Positions 1 to 6,070 are shown, counted from the first letter of the stretch. The stretch is 7,566 nucleotides of DNA from CAYVBN01 sp964538565 (GCA_964538565.1 CAZIGW010000201.1:1-7566), one strand, 5' to 3'. Notes: generated by a model not told the origin, from the letters alone. A program made the numbers and translations.

Positions 1-1311
1 CGCGTCTTCGACTCCCAGCTCGACGCGCTTGGCATCGAGCTCGGCTTCCTGCTGCGCCAGGTATTCGCGCGCCCGCTCCTGCAGCTCGCGCGCGGTGTCC
101 TCGTCGAAGCCTTCGATCGAGGCGATTTCCTTCTCGTCGACAAGCGCGAGCTCCTCGATCGAGCCGAAACCTTCCGAGGCCAGCAGTTGGCCGACCACTT
201 CGTCGAGATTGAGGGCGTCGACGAAGATCTTGGTGCGGCTCTCGAACTCGGCCTGACGGCGCTCGGATTCTTCCTGCTCGGTGAGGATATCGATGTCCCA
301 GCCGGTGAGCTGCGAGGCGAGACGGACGTTCTGGCCGCGGCGGCCGATCGCCAGCGAAAGCTGCTGATCCGGCACGACGACCGCGATGCGTTCCTTGTCC
401 TCGTCGAGCACCACCTTGGCGACTTCGGCGGGCGCGAGCGCGTTCACCACGAAGGTGGCGATGTCGGGCGACCACGGGATGATGTCGATCTTCTCGCCCT
501 GCAGCTCGTTCACCACCGCCTGCACGCGCGAGCCGCGCATGCCGACGCAGGCGCCGACCGGGTCGACCGAGGAATCGCGCGAGATCACCGCGATCTTGGC
601 GCGCGAACCCGGATCGCGCGCGACCGCCTTCACCTCGACGATGCCGTCGTAGATCTCCGGCACCTCCTGCGCGAACAGCTTGGCCATGAACTGCGGGTGC
701 GTGCGCGAGAGGAAGATCTGCGGACCGCGCGGCTCGCGCCGCACGTCGTAGATGTAGGCGCGGATACGGTCGCCGTTGCGGAACGCCTCGCGCGGCAGGA
801 GCTCGTCGCGGCGCACGATCGCCTCGCCGCGGCCGAGATCGACGACGACGTTGCCGTATTCGACGCGCTTGACGATGCCGTTCACGACGTCGCCGATGCG
901 GTCCTTGTATTCCTGGTATTGCCGGTCGCGTTCGGCCTCGCGCACCTTCTGCACGATCACCTGCTTGGCGGATTGGGCGGCGATGCGGCCGTATTCGAGC
1001 GGCGGCAGCTGCTCGGCGATGAAGTCGCCGACCTGCGCGGCGGGATTGCGCCGCTTGGCGTCCTCGATCGAGATCTGGGTCGAGTCGTTCTCGACCTGAT
1101 CGACGACGAGCAGCAGGCGCGACAAGCGCATCTCCCCGGTCTTCGGATTGATTTCGGCGCGAACCTCGGTTTCGCTGCCGTAGCGCGAGCGCGCCGCCTT
1201 CTGGATGGCGTCTTCCATGGCGGCGATCACGATGCCGCGATCGATCGCCTTCTCGCGCGCGACGGCGTCGGCGATCTGCAAGAGTTCGAGCCGGTTGGCG
1301 CTGACGGCCAT
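1..1311 (-). CDS. nusA: Transcription termination/antitermination protein NusA (C-terminus cut by window edge)
   Basis: NusA binds RNA polymerase and nascent RNA and modulates pausing, intrinsic termination and antitermination. The 437 visible codons run open to the left edge, so the stop and the last part are missing. Seen in order: the N-terminal polymerase-binding domain (about residues 1-128); an S1 domain (about 134-200, GDVVNGIVKRVEYGNVVVDL); KH1 (about 230-280, with DPVGACVGMRGSRVQAV at 250-266); KH2 (about 300-345, with AIGRRGQNVRLASQLTG at 321-337); and a first acidic helix-hairpin-helix repeat (about 366-418, SIEGFDEDTARELQARA). Alphaproteobacterial NusA is usually about 500-540 residues, so roughly 100 are probably lost. 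The ATG is supported by GGAGA (1319-1323) seven bases upstream. It follows rimP by 66 bp on the same strand, the classical rimP-nusA-infB order, and is probably co-transcribed with it. All core domains look intact. Confidence 0.97.
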   Translation of the reverse strand, partial: MAVSANRLELLQIADAVAREKAIDRGIVIAAMEDAIQKAARSRYGSETEVRAEINPKTGEMRLSRLLLVVDQVENDSTQISIEDAKRRNPAAQVGDFIAEQLPPLEYGRIAAQSAKQVIVQKVREAERDRQYQEYKDRIGDVVNGIVKRVEYGNVVVDLGRGEAIVRRDELLPREAFRNGDRIRAYIYDVRREPRGPQIFLSRTHPQFMAKLFAQEVPEIYDGIVEVKAVARDPGSRAKIAVISRDSSVDPVGACVGMRGSRVQAVVNELQGEKIDIIPWSPDIATFVVNALAPAEVAKVVLDEDKERIAVVVPDQQLSLAIGRRGQNVRLASQLTGWDIDILTEQEESERRQAEFESRTKIFVDALNLDEVVGQLLASEGFGSIEELALVDEKEIASIEGFDEDTARELQERAREYLAQQEAELDAKRVELGVEDA

Positions 1312-1377
1312 CGGTCAGTCTCCATCATGCTGGGCCGCAAGCCGGGCAGGCCCGGCGTGGCGGCGGAAATTCCGTTG

Positions 1378-2040
1378 CTAGCGGGAAGGATGATCGTGGC
1401 GCCGGTCCCGCGTGCCGCGCGCCGCGCGTTCGTGTTCGGCACCGTGTCCGCCGCCTTCGATGTCGCCTGCGATCTCGCGTTCCTGGGCTTTGCCCCGGCG
1501 CAGCGATTCGGCAACGAGCGAGTCGGTGAGCACGAGCTTGGCTTCCGCCATCTCCTCGATCGGCAGCAGGATCTCGGCGGCCTGGTCCGGCTGGGGGTCT
1601 TCGCTGCGCAAACGCACCGCGTTGCCCTGCGTTCCCAGGAGCACGCCGCGGAACCGGCGCCGCCCGTCGACCGCGACCGACATCTCGATCTTCGCGACAT
1701 GGCCGGCGAAGCGGTCGAAGTCGGAGCGCCGGACCAGCGGCCGATCGATGCCGGGCGAGGAGACCTCGAGCCGGTACGCGCGCTCGACCGGATCGGCGGC
1801 GTCGAGCACCGGAGAGAGCGCGCGCGAGGCTGTCTCGCAGTCCTCGATCGTCATCGATCCGTCCGGGCGTTCGGCCATGATCTGCACCGTGCAGCCGGCG
1901 AGGCCGGAAATCCTGATGCGCACGAGCCGGTATCCCAGCCCCGCGAGCACCGGTTCTGCCAGCGCGCCGACGCGCGCCGCCAGCCCCGTCTCGGTGACGA
2001 GACGCGGTTCGACGTCAACGCGCGTTTCCGACTGCGTCAT
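1378..2040 (-). CDS. rimP: Ribosome maturation factor RimP
   Basis: RimP binds the free 30S subunit and is needed for its late maturation. The 220-residue protein has the RimP N-terminal domain (about 22-102: AEPVLAGLGYRLVRIRISG, then MAERPDGSMTIEDCETASR), the family signature LEVSSPGIDRPL (91-102), and the C-terminal SH3-like domain (about 107-182: FAGHVAKIEM, RRRFRGVLLG, ILLPIEEMAEAKLVLTD). The last 30 or so residues are a charged His/Arg/Glu-rich tail with no recognisable fold; tails of this protein vary in related bacteria. The ATG has GAGG (2046-2049) five bases upstream, a modest ribosome binding site. The gene is first in the rimP-nusA operon and is preceded by a 5' leader with an intrinsic terminator (2126-2158), so its expression may depend on readthrough. 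Confidence 0.96.
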   Translation of the reverse strand: MTQSETRVDVEPRLVTETGLAARVGALAEPVLAGLGYRLVRIRISGLAGCTVQIMAERPDGSMTIEDCETASRALSPVLDAADPVERAYRLEVSSPGIDRPLVRRSDFDRFAGHVAKIEMSVAVDGRRRFRGVLLGTQGNAVRLRSEDPQPDQAAEILLPIEEMAEAKLVLTDSLVAESLRRGKAQEREIAGDIEGGGHGAEHERAARGTRDRRHDHPSR

Positions 2041-2125
2041 TCTCGCCTCGGCTCCCTCGGCCGGCCGAAATTCGTGTCACTTGCCCGATGGCCTCGCCAC
2101 GCGCTTCGCGGCGACGCCGGGTAAC

Positions 2126-2158
2126 AAAAAAGAGCGGGTCCCGGGCGGGGCCCACTCT
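2126..2158 (-). terminator. Intrinsic terminator in the rimP leader (putative attenuator)
   Basis: Read on the minus strand, GAGTGGG (2157-2151) pairs with CCCGCTC (2138-2132) with one G.U. After one A/C mismatch, CCC (2149-2147) pairs with GGG (2142-2140) around a 4-nt loop. Six U follow directly (2131-2126), and A2158 can pair with the first U. On the plus strand the homopolymer precedes the stem, so the terminator works only towards rimP. No minus-strand gene ends nearby: the next one upstream is trmB, beyond the plus-strand DUF2336 gene. The terminator therefore lies inside the leader, about 85 bp before the rimP ATG. This fits premature termination control of the rimP-nusA operon. Confidence 0.85.
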
Positions 2159-2208
2159 CAATAGCCGTTCGGATCGTATCCGACCGTTATGAGACGTCCT
2201 TGACGGAC
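2126..2208 (-). ncRNA. rimP leader RNA (alphaproteobacterial rimP/ylxS-leader type)
   Basis: The predicted transcript starts near 2208 and would be about 80 nt long if it ends at the terminator. It holds a small hairpin, GTCC (2208-2205)/GGAC (2199-2196). A clean 6-bp hairpin follows, TCGGAT (2183-2178)/ATCCGA (2174-2169) with a 3-nt loop, and then the terminator. A competing pairing, TCTCA (2194-2190) with TGAGA (2160-2156), would enclose the middle hairpin and take the base of the terminator stem. Known: a 'rimP leader' (formerly ylxS leader) was described computationally in alphaproteobacteria as a putative attenuator upstream of rimP-nusA, ending in an intrinsic terminator. Position and architecture match. 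Membership of that family is inferred, since no covariance-model search was run. Confidence 0.6.
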
Positions 2209-2228
2209 ACACCATATATAGCCGATTG
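2200..2228 (+). promoter_or_regulatory. Possible promoter for the DUF2336 gene, overlapping the rimP promoter
   Basis: TTGACG (2200-2205) is a good -35 element. At 17 nt spacing the -10 is only CGATTG (2223-2228), which is poor but tolerable for an alphaproteobacterium. It overlaps the minus-strand rimP promoter, so the two would compete for polymerase. A start near 2236 would give a leader of about 105 nt. Confidence 0.25.
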
Positions 2229-2242
2229 CGGGACTTGTGCAA
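2213..2242 (-). promoter_or_regulatory. Putative sigma-70-type promoter of rimP-nusA
   Basis: On the minus strand, TTGCAC (2242-2237) is followed after 16 nt by TATATA (2220-2215), or after 18 nt by TATATG (2218-2213). Transcription would start near 2208, just ahead of the structured leader. The TATATA stretch is one of the few AT-rich spots in this GC-rich region. The -35 is imperfect (TTGCAC against TTGACA). Confidence 0.55.
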
Positions 2243-2341
2243 GGGCCGCCCGTTTCCGCGATTGGGCTAACATTTCCTTCAGATTTGCGCTCCCATAAGG
2301 GTCGCGCGGACGGTCTGCCGCTCCGTCCGGGACTTCGTACC

Positions 2342-3436
2342 ATGTCGCGTTCTGCGTCCTTCATTCCCGAGCTCGAGGAAGTCGTCCGGCACGGCTCCGC
2401 GGCCAAGCGCGCCGAGATGCTGCGGCGCATCACCGACCTGTTCGTCGACGGCGCCGACCGCTTCAGCGAGGATCACGTCCGGCTGTTCGACGACGTGTTC
2501 TGCCGTCTCGTCACCGAGATCGAATCGAAAGCGCTGGCCGAGCTCGCGCGCCGGCTCGCGCCCGTCGACAATGCGCCCGTCGGCGTGGTGCGCCGGCTCG
2601 CCAATGACGACGACATTGCCGTGGCGGGCCCGCTGCTGACGCGCTCGCTGCGGCTCGAAGAGCCGGATCTCGTCGACATCGCCGAGCGCAAGGGACAGGA
2701 TCATCTCCTCGCCATCTCCGGGCGCGCCGTGATCAGCGAGGCGGTCACCGACGTCCTGATCCGCCGCGGCGAGCGCCAGGTGGTCCATAACGTCGCCGCC
2801 AATCAACGCGCGAAGATCTCGGAACGATCCTTCCGCTCGCTCATCGCCCGCGCCGGCCGGGACGGTCCGCTCGCGGAGAAGATCGGGCTGCGCTCCGACA
2901 TACCGCCGCACCTGTTCCGCGAGCTCGTCATGAAGGCGAGCGAACTCGTGCAGAAGCGCCTGCTGGCGTCGGCGCGGCCGGAAACGCAAAGCGAGATCCG
3001 CCGCGTCATCGCCGATATCTCGGCCGAGATCGGCTCCAAGGCGCGTCCGCGCGATTATGCCGACGCGCAGCGCGCCGTGCTGGCGCTCGTCAACGCCGGC
3101 AAGCTCGACGAGGCGCGGCTCGTCGAATACGCGCGGGAAGGCAAGTTCGAGGAGACCGTCGCGGCGCTTTCGGCGATCTGCGCGGTTCCCATCGAGGTGA
3201 TCGACCGCCTGATGAGCGGTGAACGCTCTGATCCTGTGCTGATCCTGTGCAAGGCCGCCGGCTTCGACTGGCCGACGGTGCGCGCGGTGATCATGGTGCA
3301 TCCGGCCGGCCAGAGAATGCAGGGTCAGACGCTCGACGAGACCTTCAGCAATTTCGACCGGCTGTCGCCGTCGACCGCGCAACGGGTCGTGCGCTTCTGG
3401 CAGGCGCGGCCGGGCGACGAGCTCGATCTGAACTGA
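2342..3436 (+). CDS. DUF2336 domain-containing protein (function unknown)
   Basis: The 364-residue protein matches the DUF2336 family (PF10098), found mostly in alphaproteobacteria and without an established biochemical role. It appears all helical and soluble, with no signal peptide or membrane segment. The family core lies at about 80-200: VVRRLANDDDIAVAGPLLTR, then PDLVDIAERKGQDHLLAISG, AVTDVLIRRGERQVVHNVAA, and RSDIPPHLFRELVMKAS. The regular spacing of helices resembles HEAT-like repeats (inference). A second helical part (about 215-355) ends in FDRLSPSTAQRVVRFWQ. The start was chosen at ATG 2342 because family-like sequence begins there (MSRSASFIPELEEVV). A GTG at 2237 is in frame, but it lies in the rimP promoter and adds 35 unconvincing residues. 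The ribosome binding site is weak (CGGGAC near 2328-2333). It is the only plus-strand gene, divergent from rimP and convergent with trmB, and base composition is like its neighbours. Confidence 0.88.
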   Translation: MSRSASFIPELEEVVRHGSAAKRAEMLRRITDLFVDGADRFSEDHVRLFDDVFCRLVTEIESKALAELARRLAPVDNAPVGVVRRLANDDDIAVAGPLLTRSLRLEEPDLVDIAERKGQDHLLAISGRAVISEAVTDVLIRRGERQVVHNVAANQRAKISERSFRSLIARAGRDGPLAEKIGLRSDIPPHLFRELVMKASELVQKRLLASARPETQSEIRRVIADISAEIGSKARPRDYADAQRAVLALVNAGKLDEARLVEYAREGKFEETVAALSAICAVPIEVIDRLMSGERSDPVLILCKAAGFDWPTVRAVIMVHPAGQRMQGQTLDETFSNFDRLSPSTAQRVVRFWQARPGDELDLN

Positions 3437-3458
3437 GCCGGCCGGGTCGCCGGAGCTC
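3435..3458. repeat. Hairpin between the convergent DUF2336 and trmB ends
   Basis: GAGC-CGGC (3435-3442) can pair with GCCG and GCTC (3449-3452, 3455-3458) around a 6-nt loop, with a 2-nt GA bulge on the 3' side. It starts inside the DUF2336 stop codon, in the 39-bp gap before the trmB stop. No T-run follows on either strand, so this is at best a weak bidirectional terminator or transcript-end stabiliser. Confidence 0.3.
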
Positions 3459-3475
3459 CGACACCCTTCCCGAAT

Positions 3476-4183
3476 TCAGTCTGCTCGCCGGAACGTCAGG
3501 TAGCACGGCGTGCGGCCTTCGCGCCTCGCCTTGGCCTCGTAGCGCGTGCCGGCAAATCCCGGCCACGGCCGGCGCCAGTCGTCGGCGCGTTCCGCCGTCC
3601 AGATGAACTTCTGTGATCGCGCCATGTGCTCCAGCGTCCACGCCACATAGTCGGGCACGTCGCTGGCGAAACGAAACGCGCCGCCCGGACGCAGGATGCG
3701 GGCGAGCGCTTCGACCGTCGCGTCCTGGACGAAGCGGCGCTTCCAGTGCCGCCGCTTCGGCCACGGGTCCGGATAGAGGAGGTCGACGCCGGCGATCGAA
3801 GCGGGCGGCAGCCAGGCCATCAACGCGACGGCGTCGCCCTGGTGCAGTCGCAGGTTGGCGAGACCATGCGCCTCGATCAGCGCCAGAGCCTTGGCCATTC
3901 CGTTGACGAACGGCTCGCAGCCGATGAAGCCGATCGCTGGGTGCGCCTGCGCCTCGCTCGCAAGATGCTCGCCGCCGCCGAAGCCGATCTCGAGCCGGAC
4001 CTCGGTGACCGGCAGCGGAAAAAGAGCGGCAAGATCGGCCGGCGGCGGAACGGACGGGTCGAGCGCGAGGCGCGGCAACAGGTGTTCGAGCAGCGCCGAT
4101 TGATGCGGGCGCAGCCGGTGGCCCTTGCGGCGGCCGAAGAAGGCCCTGTCGCGCGCGGCGGAGCGGTGATTGATCGCCGTCAT
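3476..4183 (-). CDS. trmB: tRNA (guanine-N7)-methyltransferase TrmB
   Basis: TrmB transfers a methyl group from S-adenosylmethionine to N7 of G46 in the variable loop of tRNA. The 235-residue product is of normal family length. Seen: the SAM-binding glycine motif LEIGFGGGEH (64-73), FIGCEPFVNG (86-95), the family signature YPDPWPKRRHWKRRF (137-151) containing the presumed catalytic aspartate, RPGGAF (165-170), and the C-terminal WPGFAGTRYEAKA (207-219). The start was chosen at ATG 4183 because MTAINHRSAARDRAFFGRRKG is family-like and GAAGG (4188-4192) lies 4 bases upstream. The reading frame extends to a TTG at 4279, but that extension is low-complexity and passes through hairpins. It lies 132 bp downstream of metK on the same strand, which makes its methyl donor. 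It is convergent with the DUF2336 gene. Confidence 0.96.
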   Translation of the reverse strand: MTAINHRSAARDRAFFGRRKGHRLRPHQSALLEHLLPRLALDPSVPPPADLAALFPLPVTEVRLEIGFGGGEHLASEAQAHPAIGFIGCEPFVNGMAKALALIEAHGLANLRLHQGDAVALMAWLPPASIAGVDLLYPDPWPKRRHWKRRFVQDATVEALARILRPGGAFRFASDVPDYVAWTLEHMARSQKFIWTAERADDWRRPWPGFAGTRYEAKARREGRTPCYLTFRRAD

Positions 4184-4197
4184 GGCGCCTTCGTAGG

Positions 4198-4260
4198 GCC
4201 TCGCCGGAGGCGATGCCAGTGCCCGATGTCCGGTTCGGCCGCGCCTCGCAAGCCGCGAGG
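4198..4260 (-). repeat. Two hairpins in the metK-trmB spacer, near the trmB start
   Basis: CCTCGC (4244-4249)/GCGAGG (4255-4260) forms a 6-bp stem with a 5-nt loop. GCCTC (4198-4202)/GAGGC (4207-4211) forms a 5-bp stem with a 4-nt loop, ending 14 bases before the trmB ATG and just ahead of its GAAGG. They could affect trmB translation or stabilise a processed mRNA end. No function is shown by sequence alone, and GC-rich spacers form such stems easily. Confidence 0.3.
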
Positions 4261-4283
4261 ACCGGCATCGGCGCCACAACGAC

Positions 4284-4307
4284 GGGCGGCGCCGGGACGC
4301 GCCGCCC
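4284..4307 (-). terminator. Strong GC hairpin just after metK, without a U-tract
   Basis: GGGCGGCGC (4284-4292) and GCGCCGCCC (4299-4307) form a perfect 9-bp stem with a 6-nt loop, 8 bases beyond the metK stop. Downstream on the minus strand comes a U-poor stretch (GTCGTTGTGG), so it is not a canonical intrinsic terminator. It may reduce readthrough into trmB, work with Rho, or protect the metK mRNA end. Confidence 0.4.
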
Positions 4308-4315
4308 CAGGCCGA

Positions 4316-5509
4316 TCAGGCAACCGCGGTGCGGATGGCCTCCACCAGATCCGTGCGCTCCCAGGAGAAGCCGCCGTCGCTCTCGGGAGCCCGTCCGAAG
4401 TGCCCATAGGCGGAGGTGCGGGCGTAGATCGGCCGGTTGAGGCCGAGGTGCTCGCGGATGCCGCGCGGAGAGAGGTCCATGACCTCCGCCAGCGCCTTCT
4501 CGACACGCGCCTCCGACGTCTGGCCGGTGCCGTGCAGGTCGACGTAGAGCGACAGCGGCTTGGCGACCCCGATCGCGTAGGAGAGCTGGATCGTGCAGCG
4601 CTCGGCGATGCCGGCGGCGACGACGTTCTTGGCGAGGTAGCGCGCCGCGTAGGCGGCGGAGCGGTCGACCTTGGTCGGGTCCTTGCCGGAGAAGGCGCCG
4701 CCGCCGTGCGGCGCGGCGCCCCCGTAGGTGTCGACGATGATCTTGCGCCCGGTGAGGCCGCAGTCGCCGTCGGGGCCGCCGATCACGAACTTGCCGGTCG
4801 GATTGACGTGCCAGATGGTGTGATTGGTGATCCAGCCCGGCGGCAGGGCCTTGCGCACGTAGGGTTCGACGATCGCCTGCACGTCGTGCGAGGAGAGATG
4901 CTGATCGAGATGCTGGGTCGAGACGACGATCTGCGTCACCTCGACCGGCTTGCCGTTCTCGTAGCGCACGGTGACCTGGCTCTTGGCGTCGGGACCGAGC
5001 TCCTCGGTCTCGCCCGAGCGTCGCGCTTCCGACATCAGCTTGAGAATGCGATGCGCGTAATAGATCGGCGCCGGCATCAGTTCCGGAGTTTCGCGGCAGG
5101 CGTAGCCGAACATGATGCCCTGGTCGCCGGCGCCTTCGTCCTTGTTCCCGGCGGAATCCACGCCCTGCGCGATGTCGACCGACTGCGCGTGCAGATGCAC
5201 CTCGATGTCGGCTTTCTCCCAGTGGAAGCCGGCCTGCTCGTATCCGATGTCCTTGATGGCGAGGCGGGCGACGTGCGCCAGATAATCCTTGGTGATGGAC
5301 GCAGGACCGCGGGTCTCGCCGGCGATCACGACGCGGTTGGTGGTGGCGAGCGTCTCGCACGCGACGCGGACCTGCCGCGCGTCCCAGCCCTGCTTCGGCG
5401 CCAGTTCGAAAAAGGCATCGACGACCTCGTCGGAGATCCGGTCGCAAACCTTGTCGGGATGCCCTTCGGAAACCGATTCGCTCGTGAAAAGATAGCTCGT
5501 GCGCGACAC
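4316..5509 (-). CDS. metK: S-adenosylmethionine synthetase (methionine adenosyltransferase)
   Basis: MetK is a cytoplasmic enzyme that makes S-adenosylmethionine from ATP and methionine, releasing phosphate and pyrophosphate; it is usually essential. The 397-residue protein is of full family length. Seen: SESVSEGHPDKVCDRISD (10-27) with the GHPDK motif, the GAGDQGIMFGYA signature (127-138), QHLDQHLSSHD (199-209), NPTGKFVIGGPDGDCGLTGR (236-255), and the glycine-rich GGGAFSGKDPTKVDRS (269-284). The start is a GTG (5509-5507): the family-typical SRTSYLFTSESVSEGHPDK begins immediately after it, and a near-perfect AGGAGG (5516-5521) lies 6 bases upstream. The frame is open to a TTG at 5593, but that extension is not family-like. 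It sits between the XRE regulator and trmB. Its leader can fold to hide or expose the ribosome binding site, so translation control is plausible. Confidence 0.98.
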   Translation of the reverse strand: MSRTSYLFTSESVSEGHPDKVCDRISDEVVDAFFELAPKQGWDARQVRVACETLATTNRVVIAGETRGPASITKDYLAHVARLAIKDIGYEQAGFHWEKADIEVHLHAQSVDIAQGVDSAGNKDEGAGDQGIMFGYACRETPELMPAPIYYAHRILKLMSEARRSGETEELGPDAKSQVTVRYENGKPVEVTQIVVSTQHLDQHLSSHDVQAIVEPYVRKALPPGWITNHTIWHVNPTGKFVIGGPDGDCGLTGRKIIVDTYGGAAPHGGGAFSGKDPTKVDRSAAYAARYLAKNVVAAGIAERCTIQLSYAIGVAKPLSLYVDLHGTGQTSEARVEKALAEVMDLSPRGIREHLGLNRPIYARTSAYGHFGRAPESDGGFSWERTDLVEAIRTAVA

Positions 5510-5545
5510 GTGAACCCTCCTCGCAGGACGCAGGTCACCCGCGTC
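5510..5545 (-). promoter_or_regulatory. metK 5' leader with two mutually exclusive hairpins around the Shine-Dalgarno
   Basis: Fold A: GTGA+CC (5538-5533) pairs with GG+TCAC (5516-5515, 5513-5510) with one bulged U. Inside it TCCT (5528-5525) pairs with AGGA (5521-5518) of the Shine-Dalgarno around a GCG loop, so the ribosome binding site is buried right up to the GTG. Fold B: GACGCGGG (5545-5538) pairs with CCTGCGTC (5534-5527), 8 bp with one G.U and a UGA loop, leaving AGGAGG free. Both need 5533-5538 and 5527-5528, so they exclude each other. This is the layout of a translational switch. The ligand, if any, is unknown. I could not match it to SAM-II or to the SAM/SAH class. Confidence 0.45.
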
Positions 5546-5564
5546 AGCTCCCTCGGTGGCAGTG

Positions 5565-5593
5565 TTTCTTGCAGTGCGGCCGAGCGCGGTCAA
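5565..5593 (-). promoter_or_regulatory. Putative metK promoter
   Basis: On the minus strand CTTGACC (-35 core TTGACC, 5593-5588) matches the alphaproteobacterial CTTGAC preference. Seventeen nt further is a weak -10, AAGAAA (5570-5565). Transcription would start near 5558, giving a leader of about 50 nt that contains both alternative hairpins. The -35 is good and the -10 is poor. Confidence 0.45.
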
Positions 5594-5623
5594 GACGTGG
5601 GCGAAAAGTGGGACGAGGTGGGC

Positions 5624-5652
5624 GGGGCGGCGGCGTGAACGGCGGCCGCCCC
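5624..5652 (-). terminator. GC hairpin after the XRE gene, without an immediate U-tract
   Basis: GGGGCGGC (5624-5631) pairs with GCCGCCCC (5645-5652), 8 bp with a 13-nt loop, beginning 7 bases after the regulator's stop. On the minus strand a short UUUU occurs only about 17 bases further on. It may mark the end of the XRE transcript ahead of the separate metK promoter, but is not a canonical intrinsic terminator. Confidence 0.35.
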
Positions 5653-5659
5653 GGTCAGG

Positions 5660-6070
5660 TCACGCGTCGTCTTCGCCGGCGATCTGCTCGACGAGATCCA
5701 CGATGCGCCGCCGCAGCTTCGGGTCCTTGATGCGCATGAACGCCTTGGTGAGTGCCAGCCCGTCCGAGGTGGCGAGGAAGTCGGCGACGTAGGCCGGCGA
5801 GGGCGCTTCGCCCATGCCGTGCGTCCGCTCGCCCGGCAGGTTCGGCGCGCCCTCGAAAAAGAAGGACACCGGAACCTGCATGATGTGGGAGATCTGCTGC
5901 AGCCGGCTGGCGCCGATACGGTTCGTGCCCTTCTCGTACTTTTGCACCTGCTGGAAGGTCAGGCCGAGGGCATCACCGAGCTTCTCCTGGCTCATGTTCA
6001 GCATCATCCGGCGCATGCGGACCCGGCTACCCACGTGCTTGTCTATGGGATTCGGGGCCTTTTTGGCCAT
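5660..6070 (-). CDS. XRE/Cro-CI family helix-turn-helix regulator (PhrR-like)
   Basis: A 136-residue DNA-binding protein. The HTH_3 domain spans about residues 12-70, with SQEKLGDALG (27-36) as the first HTH helix and TFQQVQKYEKGTNRI (38-52) carrying the recognition helix and the typical QKYEKG. A linker (75-92) leads to a C-terminal helical part (about 93-131, DGLALTKAFMRI, KLRRRIVDLVEQIA), probably for dimerisation. The ATG is preceded by GGAGA (6076-6080) at 5 bases, a good ribosome binding site. Neighbours are lnt upstream and metK downstream. Known: in Sinorhizobium, phrR, a low-pH and stress-induced regulator gene, lies next to actA, a cutE/lnt homologue needed for acid tolerance. Position and size fit, but I leave the symbol empty because orthology is not proven here. 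Its AT-rich upstream region with an inverted repeat suggests regulation, perhaps by itself. Confidence 0.9.
   Translation of the reverse strand: MAKKAPNPIDKHVGSRVRMRRMMLNMSQEKLGDALGLTFQQVQKYEKGTNRIGASRLQQISHIMQVPVSFFFEGAPNLPGERTHGMGEAPSPAYVADFLATSDGLALTKAFMRIKDPKLRRRIVDLVEQIAGEDDA

Noticed and set aside
1378..1480. Possible frameshift in the RimP C-terminal tail
   Set aside because: The tail is low-complexity, but tails of this protein vary between species, and neither alternative frame gives a recognisable continuation.
187..2124. 645-codon plus-strand open frame over nusA and rimP
   Set aside because: It is antisense to two clearly recognised genes. The product has no family-like sequence and is rich in Asp, Arg, Leu and Val, the pattern made by the reverse strand of GC-rich genes.
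2126..2242. Initiator tRNA gene (metY) ahead of rimP as in E. coli
   Set aside because: The leader is too short and has no acceptor stem, T-loop or anticodon arm pattern.
2237..2341. In-frame GTG extension of the DUF2336 protein
   Set aside because: It would start inside the -35 of the rimP promoter, lacks a ribosome binding site, and adds residues unlike the family; ATG 2342 is preferred.
2279..3382. 367-codon minus-strand open frame opposite the DUF2336 gene
   Set aside because: The plus-strand protein shows DUF2336 family sequence; this reverse frame shows none and lacks a sensible context.
3626..5638. 670-codon plus-strand open frame over trmB and metK
   Set aside because: It is antisense to both genes, whose signature motifs are intact. 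It results from high GC reducing stop codons.
5510..5659. Known SAM-II or SAM/SAH riboswitch upstream of metK
   Set aside because: I could not recognise either consensus by eye. Only a general Shine-Dalgarno-hiding fold is supported, so it is reported as unclassified.
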